Notes: generated from the sequence alone by a model not told the origin. 64,000 nucleotides of DNA from Pandoraea iniqua (GCF_902459685.1 NZ_CABPSF010000011.1:1-64000), one strand, 5' to 3'; positions 54,118 through 61,770 are shown, numbered from the stretch's first letter. Numbers and translations: made by a program.

Positions 54118-54133
54118 TTGCACTCGTTTGCAA
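54118..54133. promoter_or_regulatory. candidate LacI-family operator
   Basis: TTGCACTCGTTTGCAA has near-perfect dyad symmetry with the central CG typical of LacI-family operators (one mismatch to TGNAANCGNTTNCA). It lies immediately upstream of the binding-protein start and near the lacI gene, so the adjacent LacI protein is the obvious candidate to bind it. Confidence 0.6.
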
Positions 54134-54208
54134 TGTTGGGCGCAATGGCGGGAGATTTTGGCGTCGTCAGCATGGGAAGGGTCGGAGTCGGTCCGTGTTG
54201 GGCGCGGG

Positions 54209-55228
54209 TCAGCCGGTGGTGGCTCGGCGCACGAAGGTGACGGGGGCGATGCGGACTTCCGCGGCGCGCGAGAAGTCGGTGATGCGTTGGGTGAGCATGT
54301 CGACCACGCTATGGGCTAGCGCGTCGGTGTTCTGGGCAATGGTCGAGAGGCGGTAGCTATCGAGCGCGGCGTGTTGGATGTCGTCGAAGCCGACGATACG
54401 AATGTCTTCCGGGAAACGGCGGCCGAACGCACGGCGGGCTTCGTCCATGAAGCCGAGCGCGACCATGTCGGTGGCGCAGAAGACACCGTCTGGCGCGGTA
54501 GCGGCGTCGGCGAGCACTTCACGCGCGGCCAGTTGCCCAGCTTCGTACGATGAAATGGTGGAATTGCACAACGTGATCCGGTTCTTGCGCACGCCCAGAC
54601 GCGAGAGTGCGTCGACATAACCTTCGCAACGCTGACGTCCGCTGAAGTGTGTCGCGTGCGGTCCGATGAAGGCGAAGCGCGTCGCTCCCGAATCGAACAG
54701 TTCGCGCGCGGCGAGTGCGGCACCGGCGTGGTTATCGCTGTTGATGACGTCCGCGCCTTCCAGCTCAGGGGCACGGTTGATCATCGCGACGGGGACTTTG
54801 CGTTCGATGTATTCGCGCGCTAAGGAGAGCGGCGGCGCACCGGAGGTCATGATGACGCCGGCGATGCGGTAGCTCAGCAGTCGTTGCAGGGCGTAGCTGG
54901 TCTGGTCCGGATCGTCCGCATTCATAAGAATGGGCAGCAGGCCGCGCGCGGCCAGATGGTGCGCGATCGGGGCGAGCAGTTGCGCGCGAAAGGGACTCAC
55001 CAGCGCGGAGGTGACGACGCCGACGAACGTGCTGCGGCCCTGAATCATGTTCCGGGCGTTGATGTCGACGTGATAGTTCAGCGTCTTCGCGGCTTCGAGC
55101 ACACGGGCCCGCGTCTTCGGAGAGACGCTGGCGCCGGGCGTGAAAGTGCGCGAAACGGCGGAGCGGGACACCCCGGCCATGCGCGCCACATCCTCGGCAA
55201 TCGCCCAGCTCTTTTCTTTGTCGGTCAT
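54209..55228 (-). CDS. LacI family transcriptional repressor
   Basis: 339 residues. The helix-turn-helix is AIAEDVARMAGVSRSAVSRTFTPGASVSPKTRARVLEAAKTLNY, with the hinge helix NARNMIQGRSTFVGVV, and a periplasmic-binding-like sensor domain (GVFCATDMVALGFMDEARRAFGRRFPEDIRIVGFDDI). It probably senses the solute imported by the transporter. It is first in the cluster, on the same strand. Confidence 0.92.
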   Translation of the reverse strand: MTDKEKSWAIAEDVARMAGVSRSAVSRTFTPGASVSPKTRARVLEAAKTLNYHVDINARNMIQGRSTFVGVVTSALVSPFRAQLLAPIAHHLAARGLLPILMNADDPDQTSYALQRLLSYRIAGVIMTSGAPPLSLAREYIERKVPVAMINRAPELEGADVINSDNHAGAALAARELFDSGATRFAFIGPHATHFSGRQRCEGYVDALSRLGVRKNRITLCNSTISSYEAGQLAAREVLADAATAPDGVFCATDMVALGFMDEARRAFGRRFPEDIRIVGFDDIQHAALDSYRLSTIAQNTDALAHSVVDMLTQRITDFSRAAEVRIAPVTFVRRATTG

Positions 55229-55385
55229 CGAAACAATGGGAGCGGGTACGCAAGAGAGGCCAGCGCAGAAGTGGCCGCGCCAGCACGATAACCGGGTAGC
55301 TTAGAGGGGGGTTGTGTCGGGGATGTGACAGGGAGAGGCGTTGCGGGGGTGACTTCGCGGTATGACGCGGTCAGCTCGCGAGAGT

Positions 55386-55436
55386 AGCTGGCCTGCCCAG
55401 AGGGATTCGAACCCCCGACCGTCGGCTTAGAAGGCC
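55386..55436. repeat. left att repeat, 3' part of tRNA-Arg(TCT)
   Basis: 51-bp direct repeat, identical to 59709-59759. On the minus strand it is the anticodon-loop-to-CCA part of a tRNA: the loop CTTCTAA has anticodon TCT, the T-loop is TTCGAAT, and GGGCAGGCCA ends with an encoded CCA. The stretch beyond 55436 contains GGCTCAGTTGGAT, like a D-arm, but the sequence before the anticodon does not fit a normal stem, and no matching acceptor 5' strand is found, so this copy does not form a complete tRNA. Confidence 0.9.
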
Positions 55437-55882
<446 letters not shown>

Positions 55883-56122
55883 CTATCCGTGATCCGAAAC
55901 ATTTTTGACCTTCATGTATTGAAGCGCCGCCAGGCAGACCTCCAAGTTGCGCCTCAATTCGTCGCCTTGAATCCTGTCAAGCTCCCATTCCGGCTTAAGT
56001 GCGTACAGGGTGTCTTCAATTATGCGGAGCAGGCTGCCCACACATGTTGGTCCATTTAAATCGGCGACGATGAGGGAAAGGAATTGTCTCTGATCATCTG
56101 AAAACGTATCGGCATCAACCAT
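55883..56122 (-). CDS. small hypothetical protein on the island
   Basis: 79 residues, unrecognised. It is soluble and acidic (MVDADTFSDDQRQFLSLIVADLNGPTCVGSLLRIIEDTLYAL). The ATG has AAGGTC 5 nt upstream. It is the most distal of the genes downstream of the reverse transcriptase, separated by about 100 nt from the membrane protein. Not a known DRT2 component. Confidence 0.5.
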   Translation of the reverse strand: MVDADTFSDDQRQFLSLIVADLNGPTCVGSLLRIIEDTLYALKPEWELDRIQGDELRRNLEVCLAALQYMKVKNVSDHG

Positions 56123-56228
56123 ATCTGACCTTGCGAACGCGGTTCATGAGAGGGAGCACTTTGTCTGTCGTAACGCGAAAGGAAAGGGGCGGACAAAGCA
56201 GACGTTGGACCACGAGCTTACCGTTGTT

Positions 56229-56780
56229 CTAGGAATCAGCAGTTGCGTCATCTTCGTCAAGACTTCTGAGCATATCCCCGATGCTGTCTTGAAGTTCCGA
56301 AAGGACATCGCTCATACGACTAAGTGCTAAAGTGGCAGACATTTCATCTGGCGCATGGACGGTGTCAGCACAAGCCGACGAGACGTCTTTCGTCAGCTCG
56401 CGTATTCTATCGTTGCTGACCCGGACGCGGAGCTTAGAAAGCAACTGTTGCGATTTCAAGAAGCCCTCTGATACATCGTCCGTATTTGGCTCCCTCTGCC
56501 ATGTTCCTTTTGTGCGATAGGCTATCAAGTCTTGATAATGGGATTGCCCTGTTAAACGAGCCAGCGTAACAACGGCGTCTTGAAGTTCGAGCAGCGTTGC
56601 ACGTTGAAACTCTGAGTGCCGCAGCCGAAAGGCGTCTCGTCTAGCTTCATGCCTAGCTGCTTGTTCACGTCGTTCCAGTCTGCGATCTGTCATCGCATCG
56701 AACACCGCCTTTAGGATCGCTCCCAACAGAAGTGTGACAACGGGGAACCACATCCCCGGCTGTACCCCGAATATTTCCAT
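56229..56780 (-). CDS. membrane-anchored coiled-coil protein next to DRT2
   Basis: 183 residues with one N-terminal transmembrane helix (MWFPVVTLLLGAILKAVFDAM), followed by a highly charged basic helix (DRRLERREQAARHEARRDAFRLRHSEF) and an acidic, helix-rich cytosolic tail. I know no family for it. It is downstream of and in the same direction as the reverse transcriptase, with a gap of about 28-83 nt depending on the start. The frame begins with a TTG at 56834, but ATG at 56780 is the more credible start; neither has a convincing ribosome-binding site. Role in defence is only suggested by the position. Confidence 0.55.
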   Translation of the reverse strand: MEIFGVQPGMWFPVVTLLLGAILKAVFDAMTDRRLERREQAARHEARRDAFRLRHSEFQRATLLELQDAVVTLARLTGQSHYQDLIAYRTKGTWQREPNTDDVSEGFLKSQQLLSKLRVRVSNDRIRELTKDVSSACADTVHAPDEMSATLALSRMSDVLSELQDSIGDMLRSLDEDDATADS

Positions 56781-56862
56781 ATCTCCAGTTAGCAGTGTGC
56801 GCCTCACTGCCCCGTACAGATCGTTGATTGACAAAAAAACGTAGGTGCGATCACGAAGTTGA

Positions 56863-58134
56863 TTACGCCATCTGCTGCTTCAACCGTCGCCAGAGAGGCT
56901 TCACTTGCCTCTTGATTGCTCGCGTGTCCAGAATTTTTGCTGCTCGAAGAGCATACGACACGAAATTGCGCCGCCCAAGATAGGAATATCGCTTGTAGAG
57001 TTTGCGCTTTTTCAGCGGAACAGGTGTTTCGCCGCGAGCCGTTCGTAGCTCGTTCTTGCTGCGCATGGTTAACCGGGCCAACCGCACGCCTCTTCTCATC
57101 CTGTCGGAGTAGCGAGCTAACGAGGCCGAGCGAAGAATTACCTGTTTCCCGTCGAAAAGGAATCCCAAGTACTGGAGGGGTTTGTCAGCATCCAGTCCTG
57201 ACGAAGTCATCACGAACGAGCGCTCTTCAGTTTTCTTGGGGTGCAACGGGAGCTTGTAAATATCCGACAGGTGTCTCACGAGCGATAACATATCCTTGCC
57301 GCTCCCCTTCGGAACGATGACGATCATGTCATCGCAATAGCGAAAGTATCTTCCCCCAGCTGCGGTAACGGCGTCCCACACCATCATGTCAAACTGCAAC
57401 ATGTAGATGTTGGAAAGGAGAGCGCTGATCGGTGCACCCTGTGGAATCCCTTTGGGGTGAGGATTCCTTTCGATCAGACCGCACCCGCGAACTACGGCGC
57501 GAAATAACTCCGGCGTACACAGCCTAGCCCCGAAAGCCCCCGGGTTATTCATTGAAATACCAAGAGCTGCGTAAAGATTTCTCTTGTCGGTGTGGCAGAA
57601 TTTTGTAATAGATTTGAATACGTTATAGTGATCTTTTGGAAGCGCTTTAACGCCAATCAGATCGCACCACGCAGATTTAATAATTTTGTGATCGAGGTTT
57701 CCGAAAAAATCACTGAAGTCAGCAGTAATAACATCCGCATCACCAATTGACTTTATGGAGTCAAACGCATCTTTAGCAAAGTGGATATTACTCTTCCCAA
57801 GCTTTCGGAAAGCAAGCACAGCCGATTGGCACCCAAGTTTTCTAAGTCTTTCCTCGTATAGCCTATCGAGCATCGATGCATAAAAAGCGTAGATATGGCT
57901 GTCGACGTGTGATGCATAGCTAACCGAGCGCTCCTTCGGCGTCGTCACCAACCGCTTCATTCCAGCATCCCATTTTACTTTTGCGCTGGTGATGACGAAA
58001 TTTACGAAGGGATAAAAAGAATGGCGCCCAACGATATCCGGATTTTCAACGATTGCCGTTGCGGCTCGTTCGCTAATAGGCAAATCAAAATGCAGATACC
58101 TCCGTCTCCTAAACCATTCTGCGCGCTTATTCAT
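56863..58134 (-). CDS. drt2: DRT2-type antiviral reverse transcriptase
   Basis: 423 residues. The polymerase motifs run in order: motif A ADFSDFFGNLDH (catalytic Asp near 139), motif B GIPQGAPISALLSNIYM (229-245), motif C FRYCDDMIVIV with the YCDD active site at 266-269, motif D KKTEERSF, and motif E QYLGFLFDG (321-329), with a basic C-terminal thumb-like helix. YCDD, the stand-alone length, the absence of endonuclease, intron-maturase or retron features, and the ncRNA immediately upstream fit the DRT2 (UG2) family. The ATG follows AGGT 9 nt upstream. In DRT2 systems this enzyme copies the ncRNA into a concatemeric cDNA, and second-strand synthesis on phage infection makes an expressible toxic gene. 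The subfamily is my reading of the motifs; a profile search would settle it. Confidence 0.88.
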   Translation of the reverse strand: MNKRAEWFRRRRYLHFDLPISERAATAIVENPDIVGRHSFYPFVNFVITSAKVKWDAGMKRLVTTPKERSVSYASHVDSHIYAFYASMLDRLYEERLRKLGCQSAVLAFRKLGKSNIHFAKDAFDSIKSIGDADVITADFSDFFGNLDHKIIKSAWCDLIGVKALPKDHYNVFKSITKFCHTDKRNLYAALGISMNNPGAFGARLCTPELFRAVVRGCGLIERNPHPKGIPQGAPISALLSNIYMLQFDMMVWDAVTAAGGRYFRYCDDMIVIVPKGSGKDMLSLVRHLSDIYKLPLHPKKTEERSFVMTSSGLDADKPLQYLGFLFDGKQVILRSASLARYSDRMRRGVRLARLTMRSKNELRTARGETPVPLKKRKLYKRYSYLGRRNFVSYALRAAKILDTRAIKRQVKPLWRRLKQQMA

Positions 58135-58411
58135 TGATAGTACCTAGCAAACCGAGGAGACGACGGTTGGCGGCAATCCAAATAAACGCCCCCCCGGATA
58201 TACATCAATGTTCTTTACATTATCTCACTCAGGACAAGCCCGAGCTTTGGCCGCTAATGTTAGGAATGCAGTATCATGTCAGTGTTAACTTGGAGATTCG
58301 CGTAATGGAATTCTTCGTCAACGTGCTGTTCGCAATGCTTGGACTCTCTACGAGATGCCCGGCATGGCTTGACAACCTGTCACTTTCCTCGCTGGCAATT
58401 TCCGGCGAGCA
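58135..58411 (-). ncRNA. template ncRNA of the DRT2 system (predicted)
   Basis: About 277 nt between a good promoter and the reverse-transcriptase ATG, without a protein gene on the same strand. RNA starting near 58411 would open with hairpin CTCGC/GCGAG (58409-58388). Next is hairpin TGACA-GGT-TGTCA (58382-58370) that contains ACA-1 (58380-58378). After a 120-nt template region comes ACA-2 (58260-58258), sitting at the start of a 6-bp stem ACATTA/TAATGT (58260-58255 with 58222-58217), which encloses a smaller hairpin. This matches the layout of published DRT2 template RNAs. The ends are predictions. Confidence 0.82.
58261..58380 (+). other. neo: template/neo repeat unit (120 bp, encodes 40 residues only after concatenation)
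   Basis: The segment between ACA-1 and ACA-2, read on the cDNA strand. Joined head-to-tail, frame starting at 58263 has no stop codon for 40 codons, and the junction codon CTG TTA keeps it open, so a concatemer gives an endless frame. The repeat starts at ATG 58305 and reads MEFFVNVLFA then MLGLSTRCPA then WLDNLLGMQY then HVSVNLEIRV. GGAG (58292-58295) lies 9 nt before that ATG. In the chromosome the same frame is only an ordinary short frame. Confidence 0.8.
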
Positions 58412-58416
58412 ATGAA

Positions 58417-58445
58417 AATATAAAGCAGGGCACCGTCGTTGACAA
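58417..58445 (-). promoter_or_regulatory. sigma-70 promoter of the DRT2 ncRNA
   Basis: On the minus strand TTGTCA (58445-58440), 17 nt, TATATT (58422-58417). A transcript would start near 58411 with the first hairpin, and could also serve the reverse transcriptase gene. Confidence 0.85.
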
Positions 58446-58468
58446 GTGGTAGCACAACCCATTTCGCG

Positions 58469-58540
58469 GTTTTTGTAACTTTCGGAATCTCGCCGAATTA
58501 CCCCGCCTCATATTCTGCCAAGTGTTTGTAAACTCGGAAT
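58469..58540. repeat. imperfect direct repeat upstream of the ncRNA promoter
   Basis: On the minus strand ATTCCGAGTTTACAAACAC (58540-58522) and ATTCCGAAAGTTACAAAAAC (58488-58469) are near copies, and they end about 25 nt before the ncRNA -35. They may be binding sites or the remains of an element end. Confidence 0.5.
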
Positions 58541-58766
58541 GAGCGTGTTGGTCGTCATTAATTTTGGCGCGATACCGTTTAAACGATGCACGGAACCTGT
58601 CGACATGACGGCCCCGGTCATCTTCCCCGAACAATCTCGTGCACTCTCGCTGCATCCATCTCGACTCATCCCCGCGTCACACTCGCCGCCATTAGTCCGT
58701 CCATCTCGACCGGTTCTCGTCCGCGTCACAGTCGGGGCACAGGACTGCATACTGGTCGGCCCGGGC
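58541..58766. other. intergenic with two repeated blocks
   Basis: CCATCTCGAC and CCGCGTCACA each occur twice in the same order (about 58655-58680 and 58700-58730), an imperfect duplication of about 48-nt period. No gene is recognised. Confidence 0.4.
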
Positions 58767-59108
58767 CTAAGCCTTAAATTCGGTTACGGCCCACGCGTAG
58801 TTTGCCGAAACGGCTACGACTAGTATGGCGGCAAGGCCTTCCCGCTTGATCGCCTTTTTAATCTTGGCCCGGAGATGGTCGGCCAACTTTGATGTACTGG
58901 GCCAGTCCTTCGCCGGGAAAAGTCCCGTGAACGTGTTGTGTGGTGGTTTAAGCGAATGACCATTTCGCTTCTTCAGCTTCTTGTCGATGCCAAGTTTGCT
59001 CATGGCTTTGTGCACCCGATCACGTTGAGCCCGGTCCGCCTTGTGCAAGTCGAATGTGATGAGGGCGAAGTGTTGGGGCTGCTTCTTTTGCTTCTTCTTG
59101 GATGCCAT
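58767..59108 (-). CDS. small basic hypothetical protein on the island
   Basis: 113 residues, unrecognised. N terminus MASKKKQKKQ is lysine-rich. A beta-alpha-beta pattern follows (HFALITFDLHKA, AQRDRVHKAMSKLGI, AAILVVAVSANYAWAVTEF), which could be a ferredoxin-like or Cas2/VapD-like fold, but I cannot see catalytic residues and offer that only as a guess. GAGGAG 5 nt before the ATG supports the start and translation. Confidence 0.6.
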   Translation of the reverse strand: MASKKKQKKQPQHFALITFDLHKADRAQRDRVHKAMSKLGIDKKLKKRNGHSLKPPHNTFTGLFPAKDWPSTSKLADHLRAKIKKAIKREGLAAILVVAVSANYAWAVTEFKA

Positions 59109-59343
59109 ATGTTCTCCTCAGAGGTCGCGACCAATCGGCCTGACAATTTGCAAATCCACTAGGAACGCGGAATGTGCCTTGGTTATACCTGACGGCTGTT
59201 TGCTGATTTTCAAGACGTTGTCCTAGGTTTCTTCGCCGCCTCGCGGGTCAAATTTTTCCATGATTTTCTGCGATGCTTGCCGGTGCCCATCTGCTGATCG
59301 TTGATCGCCTGTGTAGGGTGCGGGTCACCTCTTCCCGAAACCC

Positions 59344-59637
59344 TTACCGGCCCCAGTGACTGGCCCCCAACACTGGCTTGATGGTCTTAGCCCGCCAAAG
59401 GTCGCTCTTGCCGCTCCGTTTGCTCAGTGACACCTCGTCGCAATACCGGTCGAGCAGAGCGCTCAATAGCTCAACGTGTACCGGCGGGAGGAACTGCCCG
59501 CGATCAATCTGTGCCTCAAGGTCACGCCCCCATTGAACGGCGTCTGCCCGCGAATGAAAGGATTGGGTACGGGGCGGGTGCCCCTTCTTGCGCACTTGGC
59601 ATTGCCATTTCGCGCCGAGCTTTCGGATAGTCGCCAT
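59344..59637 (-). pseudogene. truncated tyrosine integrase, N-terminal part
   Basis: 97 residues: the arm-binding AP2-like N terminus (TIRKLGAKWQCQVRKKGHPPRTQSFHSRADAVQWGRDLEAQIDRGQF) and the beginning of the core-binding domain (LLSALLDRYCDEVSLSKRSG), then a stop. The catalytic domain is missing, so it is a remnant. It starts 71 nt from the right att repeat, the usual place for an integrase. Confidence 0.8.
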
Positions 59638-59708
59638 GTGTCCTCACGGTGATGAAAGTGTGATGAACATGCGACTCGGTGGAAGCGGGCGACGGCTGCC
59701 CTTTGAAA

Positions 59709-59759
59709 AGCTGGCCTGCCCAGAGGGATTCGAACCCCCGACCGTCGGCTTAGAAGGCC
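59709..59759. repeat. right att repeat, 3' part of tRNA-Arg(TCT)
   Basis: Identical to 55386-55436 over 51 bp and in the same orientation. Here the anticodon stem TCGGC/GCCGA is intact, but nothing upstream forms a tRNA 5' half, so this is a 3' fragment, as left by integration at a tRNA. Confidence 0.9.
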
Positions 59760-59887
59760 GAACAACATTAAATTGACCGAAGTTGACACACACCCAAAAT
59801 AATCAACAACACATTGATTATATTAATAAAATTATTTCCTGAAAATTTCTCCATGTTGATCGAGAGTGACCCAAAAGGTTAGAATTT

Positions 59888-59920
59888 GCCTACACAGCGC
59901 CTACACGGCACCTACACGAG
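59888..59920. repeat. three CCTACAC repeats phased at 11 bp before the integrase
   Basis: CCTACAC at 59889, 59900 and 59911, one per helical turn, ending 10 nt before the integrase ATG. They could bind integrase arms, an excisionase or a regulator. Confidence 0.75.
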
Positions 59921-59926
59921 GCAGCG

Positions 59927-61192
59927 ATGAACAAGGTCAACTTCACCAGCGAGCGGGTCGCAAAATTCGCCGCAGTACCAGGAAGACAACAGACACTCCA
60001 TTGGGATGCGAAAACGCCGGGACTTGGCGTACGTGTGACGTTGCACGGAGCCAAGTCCTACATCTTTGAAGGGAGACTCAACGGCAAGACAATTCGTATC
60101 ACGATCGGCGATACCCGGTCGTGGACGATCGCGAAGGCTCAAACGGAGGCAACGCGACTTAGGCTTCTGACAGATCAGGGGCGCGATCCTCGGGAAGAGA
60201 AACGCGAAGTTCTGGTAGCGGCACGTGAGGCAGAGCTGCATGTGAAGCGCGAGCGAGCCACGGTATCTCAGGCTTGGACGGAATACTTGAACGTCAGCAA
60301 GGCGAATTGGGGGACACGTCATCTGCAAGACCATATCAATCTCGCGCAGCCCGGTGGAGAAACCAAAATTCGCGGAAAGGGCCTTACCAGACCAGGCCCA
60401 CTTGCACCGATGATGCAGCTTCGGCTTGCCGAGCTAACCCCCGATACAGTGTCCAAGTGGCTCGCAGCCGAATCGGCGGATCGCCCGACTGGGGCCGAAC
60501 AGTCCTATAGAAAATTGAGAGCATTCCTGATCTGGTGTGATGAACAACCGGCGTTCGCGAACATCGCCCATGCAAGAGCATGCTCCGCTCGGGCGGTGAA
60601 AGAGTCGGTTCCTCGTCCAAAGATGAAGAAGGACTGCTTGCAGCGGGAGCAATTGGAACCATGGTTTTCGGAAGTCCGAAATATTCCGAACCCCGTCATT
60701 TCTGCGTATCTTCAGGCACTACTTATTACAGGTGCGCGACGCGAAGAGTTGGCCCAGTTAAGCTGGGGCGATGTGGACTTTCAATGGGGAAGCCTGTCAC
60801 TTTCGGACAAGGTGGAAGAGACGGGACGAATTATCCCGTTGACGCCCTATCTGGCTGAGTTGCTGAAGCAACTACCACGCGTTAATGAGTGGGTCTTCAG
60901 CAGCATCACGGCTGAAGAAGGGAGAATTGTCGAGCCGAGAAAAGCGCATATGAAAGCGCTAGACCGAGCAAACCTGCCACACATCAGCGTGCACGGGTTG
61001 CGCCGATCCTTCGGGACTCTGTGTGAATGGATCGAAATGCCTGCAGGCGTGTCCGCCCAAATCATGGGGCACAAGCCAAGCGCATTAGCGGAAAAGCACT
61101 ACCGACGACGCCCCCTTGACATGCTTCGCATGTGGCACAACCGGATTGAGCAATGGATGCTTGAGCAGGCCAACCTACTCCCCACGGCGTGA
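59927..61192 (+). CDS. int: P4-type tyrosine integrase
   Basis: 421 residues. N-terminal DUF4102-like domain (KTPGLGVRVTLHGAKSYIFEGRLNGKTIRITIGD), core-binding domain, and a catalytic domain with the tetrad: R in TGARREELAQLSW (about 271), H-x-x-R in HGLRRSFGTL (356 and 359), H in IMGHKPS (382) and the nucleophile Tyr in KHYRRR (392). All catalytic residues are present, so it could be active. It is next to the right att repeat, but on the side away from the reverse-transcriptase island, so it probably belongs to another element to the right. Confidence 0.93.
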   Translation: MNKVNFTSERVAKFAAVPGRQQTLHWDAKTPGLGVRVTLHGAKSYIFEGRLNGKTIRITIGDTRSWTIAKAQTEATRLRLLTDQGRDPREEKREVLVAAREAELHVKRERATVSQAWTEYLNVSKANWGTRHLQDHINLAQPGGETKIRGKGLTRPGPLAPMMQLRLAELTPDTVSKWLAAESADRPTGAEQSYRKLRAFLIWCDEQPAFANIAHARACSARAVKESVPRPKMKKDCLQREQLEPWFSEVRNIPNPVISAYLQALLITGARREELAQLSWGDVDFQWGSLSLSDKVEETGRIIPLTPYLAELLKQLPRVNEWVFSSITAEEGRIVEPRKAHMKALDRANLPHISVHGLRRSFGTLCEWIEMPAGVSAQIMGHKPSALAEKHYRRRPLDMLRMWHNRIEQWMLEQANLLPTA

Positions 61193-61770
61193 CCATCGAG
61201 CAATTAGGCGCCTCACGACCGAATACTCACCGGTATTGCCAAGTGGAAGATTCCTTGAGGCTCCATCTCTTGCAAAGGCTGAAGAACTCTGTGCCACCGC
61301 AACTTTCCCGCTGGCATTAGCACTCACCCCGATACCACCTCCAGTCTGGCAACGTCGTTTCCGAAAAAAATGCTGCCTCACGCGGAAGCGGCATCTCCCC
61401 TCACCTGACTAGGCTAGGAAGGGCAGCCCTCGATTCCTCCCCCCGAACGCGATCGAAGCCCGACCGATTTCAGACTAGCCACGACGCCCGTCAATGACAA
61501 TCCCCTCAGCCCCCTCGCCCGCGAGAACACTCATTCGATCGCCATATCGCGTTTTCAAAAGTAGGCGACCATCTCGACACGTCCGGGGCGCGATGACGAT
61601 TGATTCATGTGCATCAACCTGCACAGGCCCTCATGACTAAAACTGACTGCAATAGTAGTAAGGCTGCAAGGATGCTGGTCGGGAGGCATCCCCGCAGAAG
61701 AAATTTGAGACTGTCGCAGAAACTATCTGCAACCGTGCAGGGGCATAGTCGAATGACAACGCTTGCCCCC
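61193..61770. other. intergenic, no gene supported
   Basis: About 578 nt with no convincing frame. Lower GC than the backbone. No tRNA or att repeat is visible. Confidence 0.5.

Noticed and set aside
56863-58134. Group II intron maturase or retron
   Set aside because: No maturase X or endonuclease domain and no intron-like RNA domains V/VI nearby; no msr/msd inverted repeats. YCDD with the ncRNA upstream fits DRT2 better.
58261-58380. Neo read in the sense of the ncRNA
   Set aside because: Frame 1 has TAG, frame 2 gains TAA at the unit junction, and frame 3 has TGA, so the endless frame is only on the cDNA strand.
58134-58415. Plus-strand frame of 93 codons over the ncRNA
   Set aside because: As a chromosomal gene it has no promoter or ribosome-binding site at its start and runs antisense to the ncRNA. 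Only its middle 120 nt matter, as the neo unit in concatemeric cDNA.
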